Shown one piece after another: positions 35,302 to 44,369 of a DNA stretch of 64,000 nt. Origin of the DNA: Phytoactinopolyspora halotolerans (GTDB taxonomy: Bacteria > Actinomycetota > Actinomycetes > Jiangellales > Jiangellaceae). Positions within the stretch are counted from its first letter, which is position 1; every line of letters starts with the position of its first letter. A program made the translations under genes and the position numbers. The DNA is taken from NCBI RefSeq assembly GCF_010550675.1, contig NZ_JAAGOA010000015.1, positions 62,001 to 126,000 of the forward strand. Direction: 5' to 3'. The notes beneath the pieces were generated by a model, which had not been told where the DNA came from, did not search any database, and saw nothing but the letters and a program-made list of their open reading frames with translations.

Positions 35302-37734
35302 ATGAGCGGAGTGGCCGTAAGCCGCTGCATGCTCGCTGTGTGTGTCTCCGTCGCCGGCGCCCCGCTGGCGGCTGCCACCGTGAACGCCGCAGAGGAGGTA
35401 GCTCAGGCGCCGGAGGCGGACGTCACGATGGCCGAGTTCGAGCCGGATGACTTCGCCGATCAGGCCGCCGAACTTCCGGGCGGCCTCATGGAAGCGATCG
35501 AGCGTGACCTGGACACCACCGCCGAACGGTACCTGGCGCAGGCGGCAACGGCGCACGTCGCCGACGACGTGATCGATTCGCTCGGCGACCTGGTGGTGGC
35601 CGCGTGGCTCGATCATCAGACGCTGCACGTGGTGGTCGAGAGCCGTTCCGACCAAGCCGCGGTAGCGGCCACCGGCGCCCGTGTGCACGTCGGCGACGCC
35701 CTCACCGACGCCCAGCGTGCCGCGCATGAGCAGGGCAGAGTCGCCTATATCGACCGAACGGAAAGCCGGGTCGTCCCGGTGGAGTCCGAGCTGATCAGCG
35801 CCGTGCGGCGGGGATCCGACCTCGACGGCCGCAGAGGTGAAGCCGGGTCCTCCGGCGAAACCGGTGAGTCGGAGCTGAGCGGCGGTTACGGCTACTGGAC
35901 CCGCGACGAGGAGACGGCCTACGACTGCACGGCCGGTTTCACCGGCGTGACCGATGACGGCGATACGCTGACCGCTACAGCGGGCCGCTGCACCCAGGGA
36001 GAGTCGGGCCCGCTGGACGGTCCGGTCGCCCTTCGAGGCTTCCCGCTGGCCGGCGATCCCGATTCGGACGAGGAAGACAGCGAGGAAGACGAGGAAGGCC
36101 TGCTCCCGGACGATCTCCTCGACCTGACGTCCGACGAGGACGACGAAGGCCACGAGGCCGGCGAGGACGAGCACGACGAGGACACCGCTCCGGGACCGCT
36201 CGGCCGGTTCTTGACCGACACCGCACACGTCGGCGACGGAGCGGACGCGGCCCTGCTGGACGTGACGTCCTCGGCGTGGGATCTGCAGCCGACGGTTTCG
36301 GCCGGCGCGCCCCGCGACGGCGATCAGGCCGCCATGCCGGTCTACGACTCGATCAAACCGATCGCCGGCGCACCCGTCTGCGCGGCGGGCGCCTCGTCCG
36401 GCTGGACGTGCGGCAGAGTGCTGGACGCCGGCAGCGACATACCCGTCGGCGGCAGCGACCGCGTGAACGGCTTCCTGATCGATGCCTGCGTGTTGCCCGG
36501 CGACGGCGGTGGCCCGATCATGACCGGCCACTATGCGGTCGGGATCGGCTCCGGCACGACCTGGAACGGCACTGACTGCACGGACGGCGGTGCGGAGAAC
36601 GGCCTGGACGTCGCCGCCGGTTTCGCCGTCTCCGGAGGCGAGCAGAGCCTCCAGTCGCTGTATGGCGACGACTGGCGCCTGGCCGTCCACGTCGGCGCCC
36701 CGACCGTCACGGCACCGACCGACGACGACGTCACGGGCCGGCACCCCACCATCCGCGGACGCGCCGACGCCGCACCCGGGTCCACCGTCGTCGTGACGAT
36801 CGGCGGCTCGGATCCGGTCGAAGCCGAGGTGGGCGCCGACGGACGGTGGCGTGCCGCCGTGCGGGACCCGCTCGCTCCAGGCAGGCACAGCTACAGCGCG
36901 ACCATCACGCACACCCCGGCCGGCGCTGAAGAACCGCTGATCTCCGATACGGTGAACGGCAGCTTCACGGTCGCGGAGGTGGCCTCCCTGGTGGTGCTGA
37001 CGCCCTCGGCAGGCGAACAGACCAGCAACGCTAAGCCTCGATTCGCCGGCACCGGCGACCCTGGTGCGCAGATCACGCTGACCTTCGACGACCAGAAGGT
37101 GTCGACGGAGGTGAACGACGACGGCACCTGGAGCGTGGAGCCACCCGACGGGATCCGGGCCGGGCGCTTCGACGCCACGGTGACCCAGGACGTCGCCGGC
37201 ACTATCGACAACGTGGAGGTGGAGGACGTCGGGATCACGCCCGGCGCGCCTCTGGTCAGTGCACCCGAGGAGGACATCGACGACGGCTACGTCGTCACCG
37301 GAACCGGGATCCCGGGCAGCACCGTGGCACTCCGGATCGAGCCGGAGGCCGGCGACGATGCCGCCGTCACCGAGACGGAGCCCGCAACCGATGGGCACGA
37401 TTCCGGTGAGGCGGAACTCGCCCCCGCCGACTACCTCGCGCAGACCGATGACACCGGCAGCTGGCAGGCCGATATCGGCGACCTGCCCCCCGGCACGTAC
37501 TCGATCACGGCCGTGCAAGCCGTCGACGACCTGACGTCGCCACGGTCCGCGGCGACCACCCTGGAGATCGCGCACCCGTCCAGGCAAGGCATGCGTGCAG
37601 CCCCGGACGACGATCTCGTCGACACCGGCAGCGGCTCCACGCTGATGCTGCTGACCGGCCTCACGCTCGCTGTGCTGGGCGGCGGAGCGCTGCTCTGGAC
37701 CCGGAGCCGCCGCGCGCCTCTCACCCGCTCCTGA
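35302..37734 (+). CDS. Secreted, sortase-anchored S1 pseudoprotease (paralogue 1 of 3)
   Basis: 810 residues from the ATG at 35302 (GGAGAG upstream). Signal peptide (1-30); prodomain of the streptogrisin/alpha-lytic type with AIERDLDTTAERYLAQA (about 65-80); S1-like domain (about 195-440); three Ig/Big-like repeats; sortase-type tail LVDTG plus hydrophobic helix and RSRR. The catalytic His is Arg229 (ATAGRC against TAGHC in the paralogues) and the Ser is Gly402 (GDGGGP against GDSGGS); Asp315 and the paired Cys residues remain. An insertion of about 45 residues, mostly Asp/Glu (251-296), lies between the His and Asp positions. Probably a binding or decoy protein, not an enzyme. The sorting motif also departs from LPDTG. 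Confidence 0.87.
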   Translation: MSGVAVSRCMLAVCVSVAGAPLAAATVNAAEEVAQAPEADVTMAEFEPDDFADQAAELPGGLMEAIERDLDTTAERYLAQAATAHVADDVIDSLGDLVVAAWLDHQTLHVVVESRSDQAAVAATGARVHVGDALTDAQRAAHEQGRVAYIDRTESRVVPVESELISAVRRGSDLDGRRGEAGSSGETGESELSGGYGYWTRDEETAYDCTAGFTGVTDDGDTLTATAGRCTQGESGPLDGPVALRGFPLAGDPDSDEEDSEEDEEGLLPDDLLDLTSDEDDEGHEAGEDEHDEDTAPGPLGRFLTDTAHVGDGADAALLDVTSSAWDLQPTVSAGAPRDGDQAAMPVYDSIKPIAGAPVCAAGASSGWTCGRVLDAGSDIPVGGSDRVNGFLIDACVLPGDGGGPIMTGHYAVGIGSGTTWNGTDCTDGGAENGLDVAAGFAVSGGEQSLQSLYGDDWRLAVHVGAPTVTAPTDDDVTGRHPTIRGRADAAPGSTVVVTIGGSDPVEAEVGADGRWRAAVRDPLAPGRHSYSATITHTPAGAEEPLISDTVNGSFTVAEVASLVVLTPSAGEQTSNAKPRFAGTGDPGAQITLTFDDQKVSTEVNDDGTWSVEPPDGIRAGRFDATVTQDVAGTIDNVEVEDVGITPGAPLVSAPEEDIDDGYVVTGTGIPGSTVALRIEPEAGDDAAVTETEPATDGHDSGEAELAPADYLAQTDDTGSWQADIGDLPPGTYSITAVQAVDDLTSPRSAATTLEIAHPSRQGMRAAPDDDLVDTGSGSTLMLLTGLTLAVLGGGALLWTRSRRAPLTRS

Positions 37735-37761
37735 ACGGTCACAGCGGGCCGGATCCGGCAG

Positions 37762-37821
37762 GTTCCGGCCCTGGCTGTTCCGGCCCCGGCCGTTCCGGCG
37801 CCGACCGTTCCGGTTCCGGCT
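37762..37821. repeat. Four imperfect 15-bp tandem repeats
   Basis: Units starting GTTCCGG at 37762, 37777, 37792 and 37807, consensus GTTCCGGCCCCGGCY. They follow the pseudoprotease stop and could be remnants of coding repeats or part of the transcript end; no function is evident. Confidence 0.7.
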
Positions 37822-38160
37822 GTGCACGCTCCGGCCGTCTGGGCGACGTCACGCCCTCCCCGCCCGCAAGCCCACGACGTGTTGCCAGATCCCCCCCGAT
37901 CGGCTGCGTTATACGCACGCGCGCGCGTCGCTATACGCCCACTTACATGACAAATTAGGACAAATCACCATAATTTTAGGCTCTATACCATATGTCCGCC
38001 TTACTCAGCACATTGGGGGTGGGTACAAAAACGACATCTCCTCCGGTAGCGTGACGCCGGTTCCGGTCTGTTGGCGAATGCGTCAACAGTGTGCTTTCTC
38101 CGGATTTCTTTGGGGGGCCTACCGGAACGTGATGTTCATGACACAGAACTGGAGATGTGC
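37822..38160 (+). promoter_or_regulatory. Upstream region of protease paralogue 2
   Basis: No gene seen. An A/T-rich block (37940-38000, with CTATACCATATG at its end) stands out and probably carries the promoter. CTCCGGTAGCGTGACGCCGG from 38041, and the sequence to about 38074, recur almost unchanged before paralogue 3 (40785-40819), so this leader was duplicated with the gene. Confidence 0.45.
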
Positions 38161-40422
38161 GTGAGTAACTCCAAGTACCGCTACCGGCGCGGTGCGAGAC
38201 GGCTGGCCGGCGTGCTGGCCGCTACCGCCGTCGTCGGCGCGGGCGCAGTCGCCACAACCGGCGTCGCGTACGCGGACGAGAACGAATCCCTTCCCACCCT
38301 AGAGACGTTCGACGCGGCGGACTTCGCCTCCCAGGCAGCCGAGCTGCCGACGGGCATGGTCGACGCGATCGAGCGGGACCTCGGCCTGTCGGCCGAGCAG
38401 TACCTGGCCAACGCGGAGGCCGCTAAGGTCGCCGCCGAGGTCGTCGCCCAGCTCGAGGCCGACGGCGTCGGCATCAACGGCGCCTCCATCGACGGCCAGG
38501 ACGTCACCATCTACGTCTCGGCCGAGGCCGAGGTGGAGCTGCTGGCGTCGATCGGCGCCACCATTGAGGTCGGCGAGCCGCCGGAGAAGGACTACTCCGA
38601 CTACGAGGTCGAGCCGAAGGACGACCTCAAGGGCGGCTACGGCTACGTGTCGTTCGTAGGCGAGGAGCCCAACTCCCGGTGCTCGATCGGCTTCAACGGC
38701 TACGACGGCGGCGGCAGCGACCGCGTCCTGACGGCCGGCCACTGTGGCGTCGACGGCCCGGACGGGAACGACCTGGGCGACGTCTACCACCTGGATCTCG
38801 ACGAGCCGGTTGGGCCGGACGGCGTGGCCAGCCTGGACGATCTCGGCGAGTTCATCGGCGCGCACGTGCCGGGTTCGAACCACTTCGGCTTCGAGGTCTG
38901 GCATGACGGCGGCCTGATCGACGCCACCGGTGACTGGGGCAACGTTCCCCAGGTCTCCCAGTGGGGCGGCGGCGCGGGCAGCCCGCAGGACGGCGCGGTG
39001 ACGGTCTACGACCACATCGCTCCGATGGTCGGCCAGGAAGCCTGCAGCTCTGGCGCCACCACGGGCTGGACCTGCGGCGAGGTCTTCGCTGAGGACGAGC
39101 AGGTCAACTACGGCGACGAGGCCCACGTTCAGGGCTTCATCTTCGGCGCCTGCATGTTCGGCGGCGACAGCGGCGGCTCGATCGTCGTCGGCAACTACGC
39201 GCTGGGCGTGAACTCCGGCGGTTCGGTGCTGCCCGACGGTTCGACGTGCGCCGACTGGGTGCCCGGCGACCACATCGGCATCGGCTACGCGCTGACCGGC
39301 ACCGAGTACAACGCGTTCGAGCTGTTCGGCTCCGACTGGGAGCTGAACGTCGAGGTCGCCACCCCGGAGGTGGACGCCACGGCGAACGAGTCGGGCGCGA
39401 CGCTGGACGGCACGGTGGCGAACGCCGCCGCCAACCACAGCGTGTCGGTGACGGTCGACGGCCTCGGCGACTTCGAGGCTGACGTCAACGCCGACGGTGA
39501 GTTCACCGTCGAGATCGACGAGGCGCTGGAGGTCGGCGCGGAGTACTCCTACACCGCCACCGCTTCCTACGGCGCGTACTCGCAGTCGGAGGCTGCCACC
39601 GGCACCTTCACCGTCGAGGAAGGCGAGCCGGAGCCGGACGTCGCCGAGCTGGTGATCGACTCCCCGAGCGATGGGCAGACCACGAGCAACACCCGCCCGC
39701 CGTTCGAGGGCACCGGTGAGCCCGGTGCCGAGCTCACCCTGACCGTCGGCGACAACGAGTTCGGCGCCGCGACCGTGGGTGACGAGGGTGACTGGACCCT
39801 CGAGCCGGACAGCGACCTTCCGGTCGGCCAGCGGTTCGACGCCACGGTGACCCAGGTTGCCGGCGAGGACGTCCAGGAGGCCACCGTCTCCGACCTCGGC
39901 ATCGAGGCCGACGAGGTGACCATCACCGTCCCCGAGGACGGCGCTGAGGTCTCCGGCGACGTGGTCTTCGAGGGCACCTCCTTCCCGGGTGCGTCGATCG
40001 GTCTGCAGATCGAGGGCGAGATCGAGGTCAGCGCCGGCGAGCTTGCCGCCGCGGACGACCACCTGGACGACTGGCCGGGTGAGTTCGAGATCGACGACCA
40101 GGGCAACTGGACGTTCGACCCGGACGAGGACCTGGAGAACGGGTCCTACACCCTCACCGCCATGGCGACCATGGAGGGTGGCGACCCCGAGCTGACCGAC
40201 TCTGAGGCCAGCGTCGACTTCACCGTCAATAACGACCAGGGCGGCGATGAAGACGGCGGCGACGAGAACGGCGGCGACGAGGGTGGCGACGAGGACGGTG
40301 GCGACCTGCCCGACACCGGTTCCAGCAGCATGCCGATGATCCTCATCGGTGTCGGCCTGCTGGCTGCCGGCGGTGGAGCGGTGGCGCTGCGCGCTCGCCG
40401 CAACGCCGCGAGCAACGCCTGA
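38161..40422 (+). CDS. Secreted, sortase-anchored S1-family serine protease (paralogue 2 of 3)
   Basis: 753 residues from GTG 38161, chosen because GGAGA lies 5 bases upstream and touches the alternative ATG 38155. Signal peptide ending VAYA; prodomain (about 45-150, AIERDLGLSAEQYLANA); streptogrisin-type protease with His194 (TAGHC), Asp249 (WHDGG) and Ser337 (GGDSGGS) and Cys pairs; a stalk of Ig-like repeats (DGQTTSNTRPPFEGTGEPGA type); Gly/Asp/Glu spacer; LPDTG, hydrophobic helix, Arg-rich end. It should be a wall-attached extracellular protease. It ends in a strong terminator, so it is its own transcript. Confidence 0.92.
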   Translation: MSNSKYRYRRGARRLAGVLAATAVVGAGAVATTGVAYADENESLPTLETFDAADFASQAAELPTGMVDAIERDLGLSAEQYLANAEAAKVAAEVVAQLEADGVGINGASIDGQDVTIYVSAEAEVELLASIGATIEVGEPPEKDYSDYEVEPKDDLKGGYGYVSFVGEEPNSRCSIGFNGYDGGGSDRVLTAGHCGVDGPDGNDLGDVYHLDLDEPVGPDGVASLDDLGEFIGAHVPGSNHFGFEVWHDGGLIDATGDWGNVPQVSQWGGGAGSPQDGAVTVYDHIAPMVGQEACSSGATTGWTCGEVFAEDEQVNYGDEAHVQGFIFGACMFGGDSGGSIVVGNYALGVNSGGSVLPDGSTCADWVPGDHIGIGYALTGTEYNAFELFGSDWELNVEVATPEVDATANESGATLDGTVANAAANHSVSVTVDGLGDFEADVNADGEFTVEIDEALEVGAEYSYTATASYGAYSQSEAATGTFTVEEGEPEPDVAELVIDSPSDGQTTSNTRPPFEGTGEPGAELTLTVGDNEFGAATVGDEGDWTLEPDSDLPVGQRFDATVTQVAGEDVQEATVSDLGIEADEVTITVPEDGAEVSGDVVFEGTSFPGASIGLQIEGEIEVSAGELAAADDHLDDWPGEFEIDDQGNWTFDPDEDLENGSYTLTAMATMEGGDPELTDSEASVDFTVNNDQGGDEDGGDENGGDEGGDEDGGDLPDTGSSSMPMILIGVGLLAAGGGAVALRARRNAASNA

Positions 40423-40466
40423 GGTGATCACCACCTGACAGGCAACGCCTGAAGTAACACGACGAG

Positions 40467-40506
40467 GTCCGGCCCCGGGGAGCTTTCCCCGGGGCCGGAC
40501 TTCTTT
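40467..40506 (+). terminator. Rho-independent terminator of paralogue 2
   Basis: Perfect 15-bp stem: GTCCGGCCCCGGGGA (40467-40481) with its complement at 40486-40500, 4-nt loop, then TTCTTT. Confidence 0.93.
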
Positions 40507-40901
40507 GTCGTCCGTCACCGCCCGGGCCGCGGGTGCCTTTCAGCCGTACTGTGCTGGACTTTTCGTGATCCGGCGACACCGCGGCGGCGCATCCGGAAAG
40601 CGCAAGCACGTTTGTAGCGACAAATACCTACAAGTGCGGACATAGATTCACTCTCGTCACGTGCGCCTCTTAAAAAACTTCTGTCACTTCCATCACACTC
40701 CGCACCTGGTTCCGCTGGTAGAGCGATCGTTACCGAACGGTTATTTCTGGCAGCACGGCGGGGTGGATGCGAACGGCGCACTTCCTCCGGTACCGTGACC
40801 CCGGTTCCGGTCTGCTGGTTCTCAGGGCCAGCAGGCCGCCTTCTGCGAACAGCAGCGGGCAACCGGGACACGATGTTCATGACAAAGAACTGGAGATGTG
40901 C
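40507..40901 (+). promoter_or_regulatory. Upstream region of protease paralogue 3
   Basis: No gene seen. A low-GC stretch (40600-40750, with CTTAAAAAACTTC and GGTTATTTC) probably holds the promoter. CCTCCGGTACCGTGACCCCG from 40785 repeats the leader of paralogue 2. The last 35 bases before GTG 40902 are also nearly identical to those before 38161. Confidence 0.45.
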
Positions 40902-43223
40902 GTGAGTAACTCCAAGTACCGCTACCGGCGCGGTGCGAGACGGCTGACGGGCGTACTAGCCGCCACCGCCGTCGTCGGCGCGGGCGCGGTCGCCACAACC
41001 GGCGTCGCGTACGCAGAGGAAGACGAATCCACACTGCAAACTGTTCTGGAGACCTTCGATCCGGCGGACTTCGCCGCGAAGGCGGCCGAACTCCCCGCCG
41101 GTCTTCAGAAGGCCATCGAGCGGGATCTCGGCATCTCTGCCGCGGATTACCTGGCCAACGCGGAAGCGACCAAGGTCGCCGCCGAGGTGAGCGCGAATCT
41201 GAAGGCCGACGGCGTCGGCATCGAGGGCACCGCGATCGACGGCCAGGCCGTCACCATCTACGTCTCCTCCGAGGCGGACGTCGCCGCAGCTGAGGCAACC
41301 GGCGCCGCGAACGTGGAGGTCGGCAAGCCCGAGGCCAAGGACTACTCGGACTACGATTTCCAGCCCGCGGAGGACCTGCGCGGAGGCTACGGGTACACCG
41401 GCTACGGCTCGGATGACTACCTGTGGCGCTGCTCGGTCGGCTTCAACGGCTACGACGCGGGCGGCAACGACCGGCTTCTCACCGCCGGCCACTGCGCCTT
41501 CGACGGCAACGACGAGGAGATGAGTGACGTCGACCACATCGACGTCGACGGTCCGATCTGGGACGACGAGAGCTGGGTCGAGCAGATCGGCGAGCCGATC
41601 GGTGCATTCGTCCCGGGCGCCAGCCAGTTCGGCGACAACCACGACGCCGGCCTGGTCGATGTGACCGGTTCCAACTGGGACAACGTGCCCCAGGTCTCCG
41701 AGTGGGGCGACGGTGAGGGTGACCCGACCGACGGCGCCGTCACCATCTACGACTCGGTCGACGCGGTCGAGGGTGCTCAGGCTTGCAAGTCCGGTGCCAC
41801 CTCCGGCTGGAAGTGCGGCGAGATCACCGAGACCGAGACCACGATCGACGTGGACGGCCGTGACGTCGACGGCTTCACCTTCACGGCATGCCTGTTGGGC
41901 GGTGACAGCGGCGGTTCGATCATCGTCGGCAACTACGCGCTGGGCGTGAACTCCGCTTCCACCCACGGTGGCCGCACCGAGTGCGACAGCTGGGACGGCG
42001 GCGGCTCCGACTTCAGCCTCGGCTACGCCGTCTCCGGTGGAACCAACAACGCGTTCGACTTCTACGGCGACGAGTGGGAGCTCAACGTCGAGGTCAACAC
42101 GCCCGTCGTGGAGAACGCCACTGCAACCGAGTCCGGCGCGACGCTGAGCGGCACGGTCGAGAACGCGGGCGCCAACCACCGCGTGCTGGTCTCGATCGAG
42201 GGCGTGGGCGACTACGAGGCCGACGTCAACGCCGACGGTGAGTTCACCGTGGAGGTCGACGAGACCCTCGAGGCCGGCGCCGAGTACTCCTACACCGCCA
42301 CCGCCTACTACGGCCAGTACTCCGAGTCGGAGCAGGCCGCGGGAACGTTCACGGTGGAGGAGGAGCCTGAGGTCGCCGAGCTGCAGGTGGAGTCCCCCTC
42401 CGACGGTCAGACCACCGGCAACACCCGCCCGCCGTTCAACGGCACCGGCGAGCCCGGGGCTGAAGTCGTGCTGAGCATCGGTGACAACGAGTACGGCTCG
42501 GCCACGGTCGGGGACGACGGATCGTGGACCATCGAGCCGGACAGCGACCTTCCGGTCGGCCAGCGGTTCGACGCCACCGTCACCCAGACGGCCGGCGAGG
42601 ACGTCCAGGAGGCCACCGTCTCCGACCTCGGCATCGAGGCCGACGACGTGACCATCACCGTCCCGGAGGACGGCGCTGAGGTCACCGGTGACGTGGTCTT
42701 CGAGGGCACGTCGTTCGCGGGCGCCACTGTGAGCCTGCAGATCGAGGGCACCATCGAGAGCAGCAACGACGCCGAGTCCGCCTCCGAGTTCAGCGCCGCG
42801 GCCGGCGAGGTCGCGCCGGCTCAGGAGGACGAGCCGGGCAACTGGCCGGGTGAGTTCGAGATCGACGACCAGGGCAACTGGACGTTCGACCCGGACGAGG
42901 ACCTGGAGAACGGCGAGTACACGCTGACCGCCATGGCCACCATGGAGGATGGCGACCCCGAGCTGACCGACTCCGAGGCCAGCGTCGACTTCACCGTCCA
43001 GAACGACGAGGGCGGCGATGAAGACGGTGGTGACGAGAACGGCGGCGACGAGAACGGCGATGAGGACGGCGGCGACGAGAACGGTGGTGACGAGGAGGGC
43101 GACGACCTTCCCGACACCGGTTCCAGCAGCATGCCGATGATCCTGATCGGCGTCGGCCTGCTGGCCGCGGGCGGTGGAGCGGTGGCGCTGCGCGCTCGCC
43201 GCAACGCCGCGAGCAACGCCTGA
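40902..43223 (+). CDS. Secreted, sortase-anchored S1-family serine protease (paralogue 3 of 3)
   Basis: 773 residues from GTG 40902 (GGAGA 5 bases upstream). Same order as paralogue 2: signal peptide (VAYA), prodomain AIERDLGISAADYLANA, protease with His197, Asp248 and Ser336, Ig-like repeats, Gly/Asp/Glu/Asn spacer (longer than in paralogue 2), LPDTG and membrane tail ending RARRNAASNA. The signal peptide and the C-terminal 40 residues are almost identical to paralogue 2, while the protease domain has diverged, pointing to duplication with different cleavage specificity. Confidence 0.92.
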   Translation: MSNSKYRYRRGARRLTGVLAATAVVGAGAVATTGVAYAEEDESTLQTVLETFDPADFAAKAAELPAGLQKAIERDLGISAADYLANAEATKVAAEVSANLKADGVGIEGTAIDGQAVTIYVSSEADVAAAEATGAANVEVGKPEAKDYSDYDFQPAEDLRGGYGYTGYGSDDYLWRCSVGFNGYDAGGNDRLLTAGHCAFDGNDEEMSDVDHIDVDGPIWDDESWVEQIGEPIGAFVPGASQFGDNHDAGLVDVTGSNWDNVPQVSEWGDGEGDPTDGAVTIYDSVDAVEGAQACKSGATSGWKCGEITETETTIDVDGRDVDGFTFTACLLGGDSGGSIIVGNYALGVNSASTHGGRTECDSWDGGGSDFSLGYAVSGGTNNAFDFYGDEWELNVEVNTPVVENATATESGATLSGTVENAGANHRVLVSIEGVGDYEADVNADGEFTVEVDETLEAGAEYSYTATAYYGQYSESEQAAGTFTVEEEPEVAELQVESPSDGQTTGNTRPPFNGTGEPGAEVVLSIGDNEYGSATVGDDGSWTIEPDSDLPVGQRFDATVTQTAGEDVQEATVSDLGIEADDVTITVPEDGAEVTGDVVFEGTSFAGATVSLQIEGTIESSNDAESASEFSAAAGEVAPAQEDEPGNWPGEFEIDDQGNWTFDPDEDLENGEYTLTAMATMEDGDPELTDSEASVDFTVQNDEGGDEDGGDENGGDENGDEDGGDENGGDEEGDDLPDTGSSSMPMILIGVGLLAAGGGAVALRARRNAASNA

Positions 43224-43263
43224 GAGGTCAACGCTTGACAGGCAACGCCTGAAGTAACACCAC

Positions 43264-43302
43264 GAAGCCCGCCCCGGGAAACTGTTCCGGGGCGGGCTTC
43301 TT
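43264..43302 (+). terminator. Rho-independent terminator of paralogue 3
   Basis: 14-bp perfect stem GAAGCCCGCCCCGG (43264-43277) with 43287-43300, 9-nt loop, TTC tail. Same position relative to the stop as in paralogue 2, with the preceding GGCAACGCCTGAAGTAACAC shared. Confidence 0.9.
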
Positions 43303-43317
43303 CATGCCCGCCGGCGC

Positions 43318-43413
43318 CCCTAAATGATCATGTGAAGTGGGTTTTCTCCAGCACTACCATGCCTGCAGACCTGGTACGGCACGAGAAAACCCACTTCACG
43401 TGATCATTTAGGG
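43318..43413. repeat. 96-bp inverted-repeat (MITE-like) element
   Basis: 31-bp arms: CCCTAAATGATCATGTGAAG and on to TTTTCTC (43318-43348), with the reverse complement at 43383-43413 and one mismatch. The 34-bp centre contains CTGCAG. It carries no coding capacity and lies between convergent genes. Arms of this length suggest a mobile miniature element or a large REP-like hairpin; it may also end transcription. No flanking target duplication is clear. Confidence 0.75.
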
Positions 43414-43419
43414 CGGGGG

Positions 43420-44352
43420 TTAGCTGGGGTGGCGGAGGTAGTCGGCGGTGGCGGTGTGGCCGAAGTGATCCGCCCAGCCGGCCGGCGGAAGGCCGAACTC
43501 CGCGTCCGTGGCAGCGAGGTCCGCGCCATGCTCCACCAAGAATCGGACCTCGTCCAGAGCGCCCGCCGCCGCGGCGGAATGCAGCGCCGAGATCCGGCCG
43601 CCGTTCACCTCGAACCCTGCGGTCACCAACTCGCGGACGACGCTCCAATGACGTAGACCGGCTGCCTCCGCCACCAGCTCCGGCCGTGCCGCCCGGACAC
43701 CGGCGACGTCGACGTCACCGTGCCACCCGGCCAGCACCGCTGCGACCGTCGCCGCGTCCCCGGCCAGGCACGCCGCCACCAACGGGTCCTCACGATCGCG
43801 ATGGGCCTGGTAGAGGTCGCGCAGCAGGCAGATCTCGGCGCCGTGCGCCATCACCTCGCGGTTGATGTGCAGCACCAGCTTGGCCATCGGCTCCTCCGCG
43901 AACGCCGCGCCCTTGGGCCCCAGCGGCTGCCGGAGCTCCTCGTCGGAGAGGGCCGCTACGCCGTCGTGCCAGAGCGTGTACGCCTGTTCCAGAAACGCGA
44001 TCGCATCGGCTCCGGTGTGCGGCAGCGGTTCCGGCCAGTGACGTGTGTCATACATATCGGCGTCGTCCGGGCCGGGCGTCGGACCGAAGAAGGCCCGGGC
44101 ACGGGTGCCGAAGATGTCCCGGCCGACATGGACCACGCGCCAGGCGATGGTGGTCAGCGGCGGCGTCGGCGGATCCGGTGAGAACTGTTCGAGGTGATAT
44201 TCGCCGTCGGTGCCGGGCCGCACGCTCCAGCACCCGCTCACCGGCTCCCAGAAGTACTCGTCGTCGGTGAGACCGGCTAGGCGCGGCATCAGGTGAGCCG
44301 CCCAGTAGAACTCGAGCTGATCGAGCAGATCGGTTCGCCATGTGTCGTTCAT
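43420..44352 (-). CDS. DinB-like/ankyrin-repeat fusion protein
   Basis: 310 residues. The N-terminal half (1-180) is a DinB-type four-helix bundle (DLLDQLEFYWAAHLMPRLAGL, HVGRDIFGTRARAF, KLVLHINREVMAHGAEI) with His residues placed as in metal-binding DinB/mycothiol-transferase-like proteins. The C-terminal half (195-305) holds ankyrin-like repeats (PLVAACLAGDAATVAAVLAG, ALHSAAAAGALDEVRFLVEHGADL). The DinB part may be a thiol transferase (mycothiol or bacillithiol type), the ankyrin part a binding module. It is divergent from the WYL regulator across 49 bp. Confidence 0.82.
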   Translation of the reverse strand: MNDTWRTDLLDQLEFYWAAHLMPRLAGLTDDEYFWEPVSGCWSVRPGTDGEYHLEQFSPDPPTPPLTTIAWRVVHVGRDIFGTRARAFFGPTPGPDDADMYDTRHWPEPLPHTGADAIAFLEQAYTLWHDGVAALSDEELRQPLGPKGAAFAEEPMAKLVLHINREVMAHGAEICLLRDLYQAHRDREDPLVAACLAGDAATVAAVLAGWHGDVDVAGVRAARPELVAEAAGLRHWSVVRELVTAGFEVNGGRISALHSAAAAGALDEVRFLVEHGADLAATDAEFGLPPAGWADHFGHTATADYLRHPS

Positions 44353-44369
44353 AGAGACGACGGTAGGGG

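Noticed and set aside
35011-37827. A 938-codon minus-strand open frame opposite the pseudoprotease
   Set aside because: Valine/Arg/Gly-rich shadow with no recognisable domain, caused by high GC. The plus strand has the signal peptide, S1 remains and sorting tail.
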